A DNA stretch of 64,000 bases, taken from contig NZ_MKUD01000009.1 of NCBI RefSeq assembly GCF_001898575.1, positions 186,001 through 250,000 of the forward strand. Reading direction: 5' to 3'. Every line of letters begins with the position of its first letter. The first letter of the stretch is position 1. The position numbers were made by a program, and so were the translations under genes. The notes below the pieces were generated by a model, which saw only the letters and a list, made by a program, of their open reading frames with translations, was not told where the DNA came from and did not search any database. The DNA comes from Spirosoma sp. 48-14. GTDB lineage: Bacteria > Bacteroidota > Bacteroidia > Cytophagales > Spirosomataceae. This document shows positions 19,548 to 28,658 of this stretch, piece by piece.

Positions 19548-20357
19548 TTACGGTTTTAGTTGCCGAACGGCTTCGTCAATTTCTGGCTCGTAAACCGGGT
19601 TAAAGTCATCTTCCTGATAATCGCCCGTTCGTTCGGCACGAAGGGCCTTAAAGAAAAACGATGCATCCTGGAAAGCGGTTCGGGCTTCGGCAATCCGATT
19701 GAGTTGTAGCAAGGCTCGGCCACGATGATAATAGACGAGGGCACTACGGGGAAAATTCTTAGTAGCCTTTTCCAGATCGACCAATGCCTTTTCTGCCTGA
19801 TTGGTAGCGATATAACTAACCGCCCGGCTCACGAAATGCTTGTAGTTAACCCATTCGGCACCGTGCTTTTCGGCTAAAGGATCGATGGCTTTCGAAAATT
19901 GCTCGATGGCTTTTTCCTGATTACCCTGACTTCGGTACGCCAAGCCTCGCAAATAGCTGACTGGGTTATACCCTATAATGTCATCGAAATTCGGCGTCAA
20001 CGCATCGTACGCATCGAAGTGAGCCAGCGCACGGGGGTAGTCCCGCAACTGCGCCAGGTAAAGCTCACCGACGGTGCCGTGTTCTTTGGGGTAAAGTGCC
20101 GTTGTTTTTTCGAGCCAGACGATGGCTTGTTCATAGTCACCTCGCCACACGTAATTGAACGCCCGAAAACGATAGTTCTGCGCACTAGCCGATAAAGTGT
20201 CCAACCGAAGCCGTTCCCGTCGTTCCCGGAAGAAGAATTGGGGAGGCACAGTCCGATTAGCAGCCAGCATCGAAGAGAATGATTGAAGGAATCGTTCGCC
20301 ATCCTGCGCCCAACTTATCAGCGGTGATAGCAGAAAGAAAAGCCATCGTCCTTTCAT
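19548..20357 (-). CDS. Secreted TPR protein of the MoxR cluster
   Basis: A 269-residue protein with a signal peptide (1-17, ending in ISWAQ) and about four tetratricopeptide repeats (for example GDYEQAIVWLEKTTALYP, GNQEKAIEQFSKAID, AEKALVDLEKATKNFP). TPR proteins are frequent members of MoxR operons (compare the BatB/BatC/BatE proteins) and probably serve as periplasmic scaffolds. Its ATG overlaps the stop of the upstream 378-residue gene (ATGA). Confidence 0.82.
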   Translation of the reverse strand: MKGRWLFFLLSPLISWAQDGERFLQSFSSMLAANRTVPPQFFFRERRERLRLDTLSASAQNYRFRAFNYVWRGDYEQAIVWLEKTTALYPKEHGTVGELYLAQLRDYPRALAHFDAYDALTPNFDDIIGYNPVSYLRGLAYRSQGNQEKAIEQFSKAIDPLAEKHGAEWVNYKHFVSRAVSYIATNQAEKALVDLEKATKNFPRSALVYYHRGRALLQLNRIAEARTAFQDASFFFKALRAERTGDYQEDDFNPVYEPEIDEAVRQLKP

Positions 20358-21490
20358 GGCAATAATTCAGTTATACGCCCTTCTTTAAGCCGAAATGTAA
20401 GCGAAACCCACAGATCCAGCGGCCAGTCGCCAGGGCGCTCAGGTTCCCGAAGCGATGCATCAGTAGCCACATAATTCTGACAAATTGCAATTAGTTGGCT
20501 AGTAATTTGAGGAGCGAATGATTTAGGGCAATAGTCTTCACCAAAGCTGTTGAGGGTTATAGCCCCTTTTTCACCTTCGCAGTTGACGGCAAACTGAATC
20601 TGTATTAAACCGGTTTCGCTTTCCCGTTGAACGGGTTGATACTGTTTCGTCACAAAGGCAAGTAGGTCGTATCGTTTCTGTCCATGCGTTAACGAACGCT
20701 CATACCAGGTAGGGCGGAAACAATTGCCACAAGCCTGAAAACCACTGGGGCGGCAGGAATCGCCAGGGAATAGTTTTCTGACGAACGTAAACCGTTCAGT
20801 AGATACAGCCCGTCCGTTCCAGCCAATCGCTTCTAGCTCATTAGGCTGTAGCGAGCGGAGTTGCCAAAGTGGTTTATACCCTCTGAACCGATTGTACTGA
20901 TTACCCCGAATGACGATGAATACCGATTTACCAAACCGAGCCAATCGCCAGAAGTGGGCCGTTCGCTGCTTCGTTGTGCGGTTTTCAAGGCTCACTTTTC
21001 CATTGGCATAAAAGGCCATGACCAGGCTATCTGACTGCCAGACTCGCCCACTTAATTGTTGGTAAGCTCGAGTCGAATCAACGGGAATATCAGTAAACCG
21101 CCGAAGCACCATCGGATAGTTTTTACCTATTCGCAGCAGATCGTTCTGTACGGTCACCAGTTTGGGAGCAAAGTGAACGGTATCGAACCGTACAATTTCT
21201 CCATGAATAGCCCAACTCGACACCTGCTCCTGCGCCGATCCATCAACCATTCCCAAGTGATATATACTATCGGCATCCAGCCGGATATAGTTGGGTAATG
21301 GGCAAACAAAATCAATGTCCTGTTCGGTATGGACGCCTATCCAGATTCCTACTAGCTGTTCGTAGGTAGGCGTAGGTACCTGAGCATAAGCATGCACAAT
21401 GAATAATGGATAATGAGCAATGACTACCAATAGGCAGAGCAATCGACTTTGCCATTCCCTTTTATTCATTATCCGTTGTGCCTTGTTCAT
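20354..21490 (-). CDS. Secreted protein of unknown function in the MoxR cluster
   Basis: A 378-residue exported protein with a signal peptide ending near HAYAQ at about residue 36. The C-terminal 100 residues (GLIQIQFAVNCEGEKGAI and following) loosely resemble a TonB C-terminal-like fold. Four cysteines lie in CRPSGFQACGNC. The rest is unrecognised. The DNA for the N-terminus is an imperfect inverted repeat of TAATGGA-like units: residues about 1-10 (MNKAQRIMNK) and 23-33 (VIAHYPLFIVH) are read from opposite arms, so part of the signal peptide seems to derive from a repeat. Spacing to moxR is three bases. Confidence 0.65.
   Translation of the reverse strand: MNKAQRIMNKREWQSRLLCLLVVIAHYPLFIVHAYAQVPTPTYEQLVGIWIGVHTEQDIDFVCPLPNYIRLDADSIYHLGMVDGSAQEQVSSWAIHGEIVRFDTVHFAPKLVTVQNDLLRIGKNYPMVLRRFTDIPVDSTRAYQQLSGRVWQSDSLVMAFYANGKVSLENRTTKQRTAHFWRLARFGKSVFIVIRGNQYNRFRGYKPLWQLRSLQPNELEAIGWNGRAVSTERFTFVRKLFPGDSCRPSGFQACGNCFRPTWYERSLTHGQKRYDLLAFVTKQYQPVQRESETGLIQIQFAVNCEGEKGAITLNSFGEDYCPKSFAPQITSQLIAICQNYVATDASLREPERPGDWPLDLWVSLTFRLKEGRITELLP
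21399..21490. repeat. Imperfect inverted repeat inside a signal-peptide coding region
   Basis: The plus-strand arm with AATGAATAATGGATAATGAG (from about 21399) is partly complementary to TTCATTATCCGTTGTGCC (about 21464-21481). The 7-base unit TAATGGA/TAATGAG recurs. Pairing is interrupted, so this is weaker than the other palindromes, but it follows the same pattern of tandem units in opposed orientation at a gene boundary. Confidence 0.45.
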
Positions 21491-21493
21491 TTA

Positions 21494-22468
21494 TCAACGC
21501 GGTACTTCAATTTTTTGCACTAACTGAGCAACCACTTCATCGGCTGTACCGCCTTCCATTTCGCGTTCGGGAGTCAGCAGTACGCGGTGGCGCAATACCG
21601 GTGCGGCCAGCTCCTGTACATCTTCGGGCGTAATAAAATCGCGTCCTCGTAAGGTAGCCAGCGCTTTAGCACTATTTAGCAACGCTACAGAAGCGCGAGG
21701 AGAGGCTCCCAGGTACAATGATTTGTTGGCACGTGTAGCCTGCACAATCTGCGCGATATAATTGAACAATTTGTCTTCAACATGCACCTGATGCACCTGG
21801 CTGCGTAGAGTTGCCAGTTGATCGGCCGTTAAAACAGCGCTGACGGCATCGATGGCCGCAGCCAGATTCCGACGTTCGTGGTGCCCACGCAGAATATCGA
21901 CTTCTTCATTGACGGCCGGATAGCCAACTACGACTTTAAATAGAAAACGGTCGAGTTGGGCTTCGGGCAACCGATAGGTCCCTTCCTGCTCAATCGGGTT
22001 TTGTGTAGCCAGTACCATAAAGGGCTCATCGAGTGTGTAGGTAGTCCCATCGTTGGTAACCTGCCTCTCTTCCATCACTTCAAACAAGGCTGCCTGGGTT
22101 TTGGCCGGAGCCCGGTTAATTTCATCGATCAGCACCAGGTTCGAAAAAATGGGACCATGCCGAAACGTAAAGTCGCCGGTTTTGGGCATAAAGACCGCTG
22201 TACCGATCACATCGGATGGCATTAGATCGGGCGTAAACTGAATACGACTGAAGCCCACCGACATGGTTTTGGCCAGCAGTTTAGCTGTTAAGGTTTTGGC
22301 TACGCCCGGAACGCCTTCAATCAGTACGTGTCCATCGGCCAGTAGGGCCGTCAGCAGTAAGTCAACCGTCTGATGTTGGCCAACAATTACTTTACTAACC
22401 TCGGCCCGGATGGCGTCAACGGCCGTTTTAAGAGGGGTTAGGTCTAAGCGAGAATCGAATGTTTCCAT
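21494..22468 (-). CDS. MoxR-family AAA+ ATPase
   Basis: A 324-residue cytoplasmic AAA+ chaperone-type ATPase. Walker A is GVPGVAKT at 52-59, Walker B is LIDEIN at 113-118, and sensor and arginine-finger regions follow (VLATQNPIEQEGTY, LPEAQLDRF). The C-terminal lid contains LYLGASPRAS. MoxR ATPases act with DUF58/VWA partners encoded beside them, as here, in maturing or regulating envelope complexes; their clients in Bacteroidota are mostly unknown. It is separated from the DUF4350 gene by a palindrome-filled gap. Confidence 0.95.
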   Translation of the reverse strand: METFDSRLDLTPLKTAVDAIRAEVSKVIVGQHQTVDLLLTALLADGHVLIEGVPGVAKTLTAKLLAKTMSVGFSRIQFTPDLMPSDVIGTAVFMPKTGDFTFRHGPIFSNLVLIDEINRAPAKTQAALFEVMEERQVTNDGTTYTLDEPFMVLATQNPIEQEGTYRLPEAQLDRFLFKVVVGYPAVNEEVDILRGHHERRNLAAAIDAVSAVLTADQLATLRSQVHQVHVEDKLFNYIAQIVQATRANKSLYLGASPRASVALLNSAKALATLRGRDFITPEDVQELAAPVLRHRVLLTPEREMEGGTADEVVAQLVQKIEVPR

Positions 22469-22477
22469 AGGATGTCT

Positions 22478-22618
22478 GAACCGCTCCGGCGGCCCGGCGG
22501 GATTTAACTGATTTTAAGATTAATCTGATTTTGTTTTTCGCTTCTCTGAAGCACTGAGATCACAAAATCCTGCAAATCCATGAATCAGCTAAATCCCGCC
22601 GGGCCGCCGGAGCGGTTC
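22478..22618. repeat. 29-bp GC-rich palindrome with GGGATTTAACTGATT arms
   Basis: Arms 22478-22506 and 22590-22618 match perfectly over 29 bases, with a further partly paired segment (ACTGATTTT against TGAATCAGC). The right arm lies within the 3' end of the DUF4350 gene and encodes its last residues (EPLRRPGGI) and stop codon. The AATCAGCTAAATCCCG segment is shared with the palindrome at 54710-54818. Confidence 0.88.
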
Positions 22619-23797
22619 TGATTGTTTAAATTTTTCTATTGCCCGGTTCAGGGTTAGCAAATCGAACTCAGAAAGTGAAATGCTCTTTTGTGCATTACGC
22701 AGGAGCATGACTAATTCCGACGTTTCGACTAATGAAACGCCACTTTTCCGGGCCAGGGCTTCTGTAAATTCTTTATCTAAACTAGTTGTATTGAGGCCAT
22801 ATCGCTCACGGATATCGGCTAGAAAATACTGAATTTTCTTCCGGGCCAGATTATCGTGGTCGCCCTGCTGAAAATACATCCGCCCTACCGTCTTCACAAA
22901 GTCGAGAGATGTATTTTGGGGCGCTTCTATCACCGGAATAATTCGTTGCTTACGTTTTCCAGCAAAGATGGCATAGGCTAACAACCCAATCAGAATGAGA
23001 TAATAGGCCCAGTTCAAGGCTGGTTGTGAGCGAATGTAGCGGAAAATCGACTGCTGGTCTTCATTAAAACGGCCTTGTTTCTGATACTCGTCCCAATACG
23101 TCTGTTGCGCAGGCAAATACGAAAACGCCTTAAACGCATAGTCGGCTGTCTTCGTATCGAGCACGTAATAGTTGGTAAAGGCAAGAGGTAAATTATGAAT
23201 GAAGAACGTTCCTTTACCAAACTGTACCCGGATAAAAACGGGTTCCTTGCGGGCATTACGTCCCAACACAATACTATTCTTCGGCTTCTTAATAACCAGA
23301 AAATTTCGTCCGTCGTCGTGAAAGAAATTATACCCGCCCGCTTTTTGCAGTTGCGGATTAACCAGATTCTGACGTAATGTCGTGTCGGCTTCATCCTGCT
23401 CTTTCAAATCTGCCTTAAACCCAAGCGTGTCGCCCAGCGATTCAGGTATCGTATAGGCCGAAATGAATACTGTATTGCCCCGTTTTACATAATCGAGCAG
23501 CCGCAATTGCTCGATACTGTCGGCCTTAAATTCCTGACAGATAAATACATAGTTGCTTCGACCGGAAAACTTACTTTCTCCCAGAAAATTATAAATAGGT
23601 AAGCGTACTGTTTGTAGAGACGATTGCGGCAGTGCATCGGGCAGTAATTCAAACAATGCCTGCGTCCCAAACGGAATTTTGTCGTCATTCTGGTAGGTTG
23701 GCGACCAATCAATCGGTTTTGGACGATAATACTCAAAGAGCATATATGCCAACACCGTAGTTAATAAAATCAGTAGGTATTTATTCGGTTTTCGCAA
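22589..23797 (-). CDS. DUF4350 domain membrane protein
   Basis: A 402-residue protein with an N-terminal membrane helix (about 6-22) and a second helix at about 262-278 (WAYYLILIGLLAYAIFAG). Between them is a periplasmic DUF4350 domain with the start pattern DDKIPFGTQALFELLPD. It is a usual companion of MoxR, DUF58 and DUF4129 genes. The last nine residues, EPLRRPGGI, are encoded by one arm of a palindrome and are probably not ancestral. It is seven bases downstream of the DUF4129 gene. Confidence 0.8.
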   Translation of the reverse strand: MRKPNKYLLILLTTVLAYMLFEYYRPKPIDWSPTYQNDDKIPFGTQALFELLPDALPQSSLQTVRLPIYNFLGESKFSGRSNYVFICQEFKADSIEQLRLLDYVKRGNTVFISAYTIPESLGDTLGFKADLKEQDEADTTLRQNLVNPQLQKAGGYNFFHDDGRNFLVIKKPKNSIVLGRNARKEPVFIRVQFGKGTFFIHNLPLAFTNYYVLDTKTADYAFKAFSYLPAQQTYWDEYQKQGRFNEDQQSIFRYIRSQPALNWAYYLILIGLLAYAIFAGKRKQRIIPVIEAPQNTSLDFVKTVGRMYFQQGDHDNLARKKIQYFLADIRERYGLNTTSLDKEFTEALARKSGVSLVETSELVMLLRNAQKSISLSEFDLLTLNRAIEKFKQSEPLRRPGGI

Positions 23798-23804
23798 GAT
23801 GTGG

Positions 23805-24635
23805 TTACGGTATAGGATTTATGGCTTTGGCCAATGGTGCCTGATTAAATTGGCGAAACTGATTTTGTATGGCCTGAAATCGCTGCTCGTCGACAGGAAA
23901 ATCACCATACCAGACAAATTCAAATTGTCGTGTCAGGGTTTCAAAATCTGGCTGTAAGGGCGAATTGATCAGCTCGGCTACATACTGCCGATTGGTTTTA
24001 TCAGGTTTATAGTGTACACGCCCGGCATCAGTTAATCGCTTTAGTGTTTGCAGATAGAGTAACCGGACGGCCAGCCGGAAATTTCGGGCAGCAGCAGCTT
24101 CGTCAATGGCCGTCTCGAAGTCGATTTCATGAATATTCTCCGCCAGATTTTCATAATCCAGCGCACCCGATTGTGCTTTTTTCGGAAAAAGAAAACCCAG
24201 TACCTCAGCTTTCATGAGCAGATAAATCACAAAACAGGCAATAGCCGCCAGAATCACATACTGCCAGACATTCTGATACGCTTTGCTGGAAAGGAACTGG
24301 GCCAACTTTCGAAACAGCCAGTTGAAAAAACGAGCAATTGGATTTTCGGGCGGTGGCGTATCGTTGCCATATTGATAATCGTGATCGGTTTGCAGATCGC
24401 GGAGGTGGTCAGCCTCCGGGTATCGTACGCGTATGGGCGAACGATCGTCGCGGGCACTCGTATTGGCTGTTCCTGAGATCGGTTTTTGCTGCCCATAGCT
24501 TATAATTGGACTGCTAGTCAGCCAAAAGAGTACGATCCCCAAAAGAAACCAGAGTCGGCCCGTCCGCGATGGCAATCGCCCCGACAAAATCCGAAAACTG
24601 AAAATCGAAAACCCCGAATTAATACGTTCCTTCAT
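23805..24635 (-). CDS. DUF4129 domain membrane protein
   Basis: A membrane protein with an N-terminal signal/anchor, a periplasmic stretch, one internal membrane helix (about residues 125-142) and a cytoplasmic C-terminal DUF4129 domain (AAARNFRLAVRLLYLQTLK, then YVAEL and FEFVWYGDFPVDE). DUF4129 domains occur at the C-terminus of transglutaminase-like proteins and in MoxR operons. The open frame extends to an ATG at 24677 (290 residues), which would overlap the upstream gene by 59 bases; the ATG at 24635, giving 276 residues and a 17-base overlap, is preferred but not proven. Confidence 0.78.
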   Translation of the reverse strand: MKERINSGFSIFSFRILSGRLPSRTGRLWFLLGIVLFWLTSSPIISYGQQKPISGTANTSARDDRSPIRVRYPEADHLRDLQTDHDYQYGNDTPPPENPIARFFNWLFRKLAQFLSSKAYQNVWQYVILAAIACFVIYLLMKAEVLGFLFPKKAQSGALDYENLAENIHEIDFETAIDEAAAARNFRLAVRLLYLQTLKRLTDAGRVHYKPDKTNRQYVAELINSPLQPDFETLTRQFEFVWYGDFPVDEQRFQAIQNQFRQFNQAPLAKAINPIP

Positions 24636-25548
24636 CCGATGCGCGAGGCTGGGTTGGGCTGGTACCAATTGAATCAATAGCCGACAGTAACCCTCGACCT
24701 TCCTGACGTTCTACCAGATTCGTATATTGAAAACCGATGGCTACATAAATTAAGGCCCGCAACAATGTACCGCCCACTGTTGCGATTACATTGCCCAATA
24801 TAAGCCAGAAACTAGTTATATTAGGCAGTAGTTTCATGCCCGTCAGAATACCAATAATGCCTGCGGGAACGGAAAAAATCATCCCAACGACTGCGGAAAT
24901 AATCCCCATTACAATAATCAACCCAAAGGTGGACCACCACTTATCCCGAATCAAGGCGAAACATCGGTTCCAGGTCTCCCCAAAATCCGTTCCTTCAAAC
25001 GTAGTAACGACCAGCCCCAGTGATAGAACAATACCTACGTAAACGCCCGGAATGACAAAAAACATAGTCGCTATAAATGAAATAATCGCGCTTAGGACGC
25101 TAATCAGGACACCTCGGCCGATGAGTGGCTGCATTTCCTCCCAAACCTCGGCAACACTAATATCAACCGTTCCGGTAAAACTCGTCGGCGCATTAGGCTG
25201 CGTCTTACGAGCATATACCTTCATATGGGCGTAGGTAGCCAGGCTGACGGCCAATATAGCTAACAGGCTAAACAGCATCGTAATCCAGAACGCCGGCGAA
25301 AAAAAACTTAGTGCTAAGGCATAACCAACAGCAAAAGGAGCACTCGAATCTCTACCAGCATCTTCCGCTGTTTTGCCCAGATCAAATATATTCGACTGCA
25401 TCACTCCCGAAGCGATTCCAGCCATTAAGGCAACGGGCCCAACAATGTACAAAAGTGATACCCCCAGGCTGCGAAAATTCTGGGTGATGTATTGAAAGGT
25501 AGTGTTGATTTTATCGCCAAAATCACGTTGTTGAAAAAGCTGAATCAT
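24619..25548 (-). CDS. Polytopic membrane protein of the MoxR/SpoIIM cluster
   Basis: A 309-residue inner-membrane protein with about six hydrophobic segments, Gly- and Ile-rich, for example ISVLSAIISFIATMFF and LIIVMGIISAVVGMIF. The N-terminus (LFQQRDFGDKINTTFQYI) is cytoplasmic and conserved-looking. I do not assign a named family with confidence. Its start overlaps the stop of the SpoIIM-like gene (ATGA) and its end overlaps the DUF4129 gene, so it is an integral part of this operon. Confidence 0.68.
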   Translation of the reverse strand: MIQLFQQRDFGDKINTTFQYITQNFRSLGVSLLYIVGPVALMAGIASGVMQSNIFDLGKTAEDAGRDSSAPFAVGYALALSFFSPAFWITMLFSLLAILAVSLATYAHMKVYARKTQPNAPTSFTGTVDISVAEVWEEMQPLIGRGVLISVLSAIISFIATMFFVIPGVYVGIVLSLGLVVTTFEGTDFGETWNRCFALIRDKWWSTFGLIIVMGIISAVVGMIFSVPAGIIGILTGMKLLPNITSFWLILGNVIATVGGTLLRALIYVAIGFQYTNLVERQEGRGLLSAIDSIGTSPTQPRASDEGTY

Positions 25549-26489
25549 GGTTGCAGTTTACGGTTTAGGTGAATCGGGTAATACACAAAATACCAGCCAA
25601 TGAAAGTAGCTGAAATAAGAATGATTCCGCCACTAACTACCGGAGGCAACGTCATACGGGTAATAAAGCTTTCCAGAAAGCCAGCCGTGATAAAAATGGG
25701 AACCAATCCAATGGCTATTTTAAGCCCTTGTTTGACTCCTCGCTTAAACGATTCCAGCCGCGAATACGTCCCCGGAAACAACAGGCTATTCCCGACCGTC
25801 AGTCCTGCACAACCCGCAATGACAATAGCCGAAATTTCGAGCGTACCGTGAATCCAGATTTTCAGAATCGAGTCGAGTAGCAGACCGCGTTCGTAAAAGA
25901 AATACTGAAACGACCCCAGCATCACCCCGTTATAAAACAGCATGGCGATGGTACCAAACGAGGCAAACAACCCGAAAATGAACGTGCGGAAAGCTACGAA
26001 AATGTTGTTCATCGTAATCTGAACAAACATTGTGGCCTGATCGCTGCTGTTATAAACGCCCAGCGGATCTCCCTTTTTGATATTCTCGAGCGTCATGTTT
26101 ACATATCCATCGCCCAGAATAAGCCGTACAAACGTATTATCGTGTGCCGCCGAAACCCAACCCAATACACACGCCACCAGAAAAATTGCAGCAGCCAGCG
26201 CCAGCATTCGATGCGACTGTCGAAATAAAAGCGGTAACTCGTATTGCCAGAACAGCCGAAACCGTCCCCGATCATCCCGCCGATTCTGCATCAGTCCCCG
26301 GTGCATTTGCCCGGCCAGCCCATTGAGGTATCGCGTTACGTTCGCGTTTGGGTAGAAGGTTCGGGCGTACGACAGATCATCCGTCAGTTCCACAAAACGG
26401 GCCGTCAGTTCATCAGGATCGCGGGTCGGGTTCTGTTCAATGTCGCGCCACTTGTCGGAGTTGCGTTTAACGAAAAGGGCTTCACGCAT
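25545..26489 (-). CDS. SpoIIM (stage II sporulation protein M)-like membrane protein
   Basis: A 314-residue integral membrane protein of the SpoIIM/COG1300 family. The N-terminal soluble part (REALFVKRNSDKWRDIE, LTDDLSYARTFYPNANV) and the five or so membrane helices with NIFVAFRTFIFGLFASFG and HGTLEISAIVIAGCAGL are typical. In organisms that do not sporulate this family is tied to MoxR/DUF58/RDD loci. First gene of the minus-strand operon, divergent from the RDD gene. Confidence 0.88.
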   Translation of the reverse strand: MREALFVKRNSDKWRDIEQNPTRDPDELTARFVELTDDLSYARTFYPNANVTRYLNGLAGQMHRGLMQNRRDDRGRFRLFWQYELPLLFRQSHRMLALAAAIFLVACVLGWVSAAHDNTFVRLILGDGYVNMTLENIKKGDPLGVYNSSDQATMFVQITMNNIFVAFRTFIFGLFASFGTIAMLFYNGVMLGSFQYFFYERGLLLDSILKIWIHGTLEISAIVIAGCAGLTVGNSLLFPGTYSRLESFKRGVKQGLKIAIGLVPIFITAGFLESFITRMTLPPVVSGGIILISATFIGWYFVYYPIHLNRKLQP

Positions 26490-26635
26490 AGGAAGTCGTC
26501 AGTCTGTAAGGTATCAGCAGGCTAGGAAAGGGTAAATTAGTGAAGTTCCCAATGGCGACCAAGTTGGGCATTCGTTTTCTATGAAAAACTTTTGACTAAA
26601 CCATCGTAACTTACGACTTTTGACAGACGACTTAT
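26490..26635. repeat. Intergenic region with AAGTCGTC / GACGACTT inverted repeats
   Basis: AAGTCGTCAGTCTGTAAG near 26491 pairs imperfectly with CTTACGACTTTTGACAGACGACTT near 26609-26632. This belongs to the same GACTAAC/AGTCGTC unit class as 4371-4450 and 13549-13598. It fills most of the 159-base gap between two divergent genes, where their promoters must also lie; no convincing -33/-7 pair was found. Confidence 0.5.
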
Positions 26636-26648
26636 TCATTTCTCCTGC

Positions 26649-27344
26649 ATGGCTGTTGCGATTCGCACCTCCCAAAACGTCCTTCTGGAATACGAACCGG
26701 CCAGCATTGGCGAGCGAATTCTGGCAGCGCTGATGGATTATCTGGTGATATTTGGCTGGCTTATCCTGACCGTTTTTTTGCCCACTTCGCTAGGTTATCA
26801 GATCAATAGCTTTTACAGCCTTTTCATTGCACTACCCGCCGTTTTTTACGACCTCCTGAGTGAGTGGTTACTCAATGGCCGCAGCATCGGCAAGCTCGCC
26901 ATGCGTATTCGGGTGGTTATGCTCGACGGATCACCGCCAGGAATCGGGGCTTACCTGATTCGGTGGCTGTTCCGAATTATTGAGTCGGGGGCGTTTTTAG
27001 GAGGCATTGTTCCCGTTATCACAATAGCCATCAACGGAAAAGGCCAACGCCTTGGCGACATAGCTGCCGGAACCACCGTTGTGCGGCTGAAACCCGCGGT
27101 TACGCTCGACGACGTCGTTATTAAACCCTTTACAGACAACTATATCGTGCAGTTTCCCGACGTCCGGCTGCTTTCCGATCACGACATCGCCATTGTGCGA
27201 AATGTAGTCCGGCAGGGTGATGAACCTCTTTTCCAACGTACTGCCGACAAGGTTAAAGCCGTTACTGGAATCCGTAGTGATTTAGGAAACCGAGAATTTC
27301 TGCTTACCGTTATCAATGACTATCAGTTTATTACGACACAGTAA
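26649..27344 (+). CDS. RDD family membrane protein
   Basis: A 231-residue protein with an RDD domain in the first 140 residues: three hydrophobic segments, the GERILAALMDYLVI start, LSEWLLNGRSIGKLAMRIRV, and LGDIAAGTTVV. The C-terminal 90 residues are a soluble tail. RDD proteins are paired with SpoIIM and MoxR genes in many genomes, and this one is divergent from that operon here. The TAA stop is formed by the GTAACG end of a palindrome. Function is unproven. Confidence 0.88.
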   Translation: MAVAIRTSQNVLLEYEPASIGERILAALMDYLVIFGWLILTVFLPTSLGYQINSFYSLFIALPAVFYDLLSEWLLNGRSIGKLAMRIRVVMLDGSPPGIGAYLIRWLFRIIESGAFLGGIVPVITIAINGKGQRLGDIAAGTTVVRLKPAVTLDDVVIKPFTDNYIVQFPDVRLLSDHDIAIVRNVVRQGDEPLFQRTADKVKAVTGIRSDLGNREFLLTVINDYQFITTQ

Positions 27345-27396
27345 CGCGGCTGGAAAGCCGCAAACTATTTAATAAACGGCTTTCCAGCCGCGTTAC
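27341..27396. repeat. 20-bp perfect palindrome (GTAACG family) between RDD and M20 genes
   Basis: Arms 27341-27360 and 27377-27396 (GTAACGCGGCTGGAAAGCCG and complement) are perfect. The repeat runs from the RDD stop codon, which it contains, to two bases before the M20 start. It shares its GTAACG...CGTTAC ends with the palindromes at 11291 and 49927. Confidence 0.9.
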
Positions 27397-27398
27397 CT

Positions 27399-28595
27399 AT
27401 GCTTGATTCAATTAAATCGCTCGCCCGTCAGTATGCGGCTGACATCGTTCAGACCCGCCGACATTTGCATGCCCATCCCGAACTATCTTTTCAGGAGCGC
27501 AACACAGCCCGATTCGTGGCCGACCAGTTGAAAGCCATTGGTATCACGCCCCAGGAAGGCGTTGCCGATACGGGCCTGGTTGCATTGATTGAAGGCACCA
27601 AAGGGTCGTCGGGCAGCGCAAGGGTCGTTGGTTTGCGGGCCGACATGGACGCTCTGCCCATCCATGAAGCCAATGATGTCCCATACAAATCGACGATCGA
27701 CGGGGTAATGCATGCCTGCGGCCACGATGTGCATACTGCCAGCTTGCTGGGTGTAGCGCGTATCCTGCATGTACTGCGTGACCAGTTCGATGGAACCGTT
27801 AAACTGGTTTTCCAGCCCGGTGAAGAGAAAGCACCTGGTGGGGCCTCGCTTATGATTAAAGAAGGCGTACTCGAAAATCCGGCTCCCATCAGCATGATTG
27901 GGCAACATGTAGCCCCCAATATTCCAGTAGGCAAAATCGGGTTCCGCGAAGGTATGTACATGGCCAGTACCGACGAATTATACCTGACCGTCCGGGGCAA
28001 AGGAGGCCATGCTGCCATGCCCGACAACCTTGTCGATCCCGTTCTGATTGCATCACATATCATTGTGGCCCTGCAGCAGGTCATTAGCCGAAACCGGCCA
28101 CCAGCCAGCCCATCCGTATTATCCTTTGGCCGATTCATCGCCGATGGCGTTACCAACGTGATTCCCAACGAAGTTACCATTCAGGGGACGTTCCGTTGCA
28201 TGAATGAAGAATGGCGGGCCGAAGGTAAACGACGCATGGTAAAATTGGCCCAGGGCATTGCCGAAGCCATGGGTGGCTCCTGCGAATTTGAAATTGTCCA
28301 CGGCTATCCTTACCTCAAAAACCACCCCGAACTGACCCGCCGAGTACGGGCCGAAGCCGTAACCTACATGGGTGCCGAAAATGTGGTCGATCTGGATTTG
28401 TGGATGGCTGGCGAAGATTTTGCGTTTTACTCACAAGTGGTCGACTCCTGCTTTTACCGACTCGGCACCCGTAACGAAGCACGGGGTATCATCTCTGGAG
28501 TCCACACGCCCACGTTCGACATCGACGAAGCGGCTCTCGAGACGGGTGCTGGGCTTATGAGCTGGCTAGCGGTTCAGGAATTGGCAACCCTATAA
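27399..28595 (+). CDS. M20-family amidohydrolase
   Basis: A 398-residue zinc-dependent amidohydrolase of the IAA-amino acid hydrolase / N-acyl-amino acid amidohydrolase type (M20D). The metal site is visible in GLRADMDALPI, MHACGHDVH and PGEEKAPGG, and the C-terminal MAGEDFAFY carries the last catalytic block. The internal dimerisation domain is the usual RGKGGHAAMP region. It is cytoplasmic, with no signal peptide. It likely removes acyl groups from amino acids or peptides; the exact substrate cannot be told. Confidence 0.9.
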   Translation: MLDSIKSLARQYAADIVQTRRHLHAHPELSFQERNTARFVADQLKAIGITPQEGVADTGLVALIEGTKGSSGSARVVGLRADMDALPIHEANDVPYKSTIDGVMHACGHDVHTASLLGVARILHVLRDQFDGTVKLVFQPGEEKAPGGASLMIKEGVLENPAPISMIGQHVAPNIPVGKIGFREGMYMASTDELYLTVRGKGGHAAMPDNLVDPVLIASHIIVALQQVISRNRPPASPSVLSFGRFIADGVTNVIPNEVTIQGTFRCMNEEWRAEGKRRMVKLAQGIAEAMGGSCEFEIVHGYPYLKNHPELTRRVRAEAVTYMGAENVVDLDLWMAGEDFAFYSQVVDSCFYRLGTRNEARGIISGVHTPTFDIDEAALETGAGLMSWLAVQELATL

Positions 28596-28658
28596 TTTCA
28601 TATTTGGAAATAAAATTTCGAATTATGAAATATTTTTCGCTCAAGAATTGTTAGTTAG

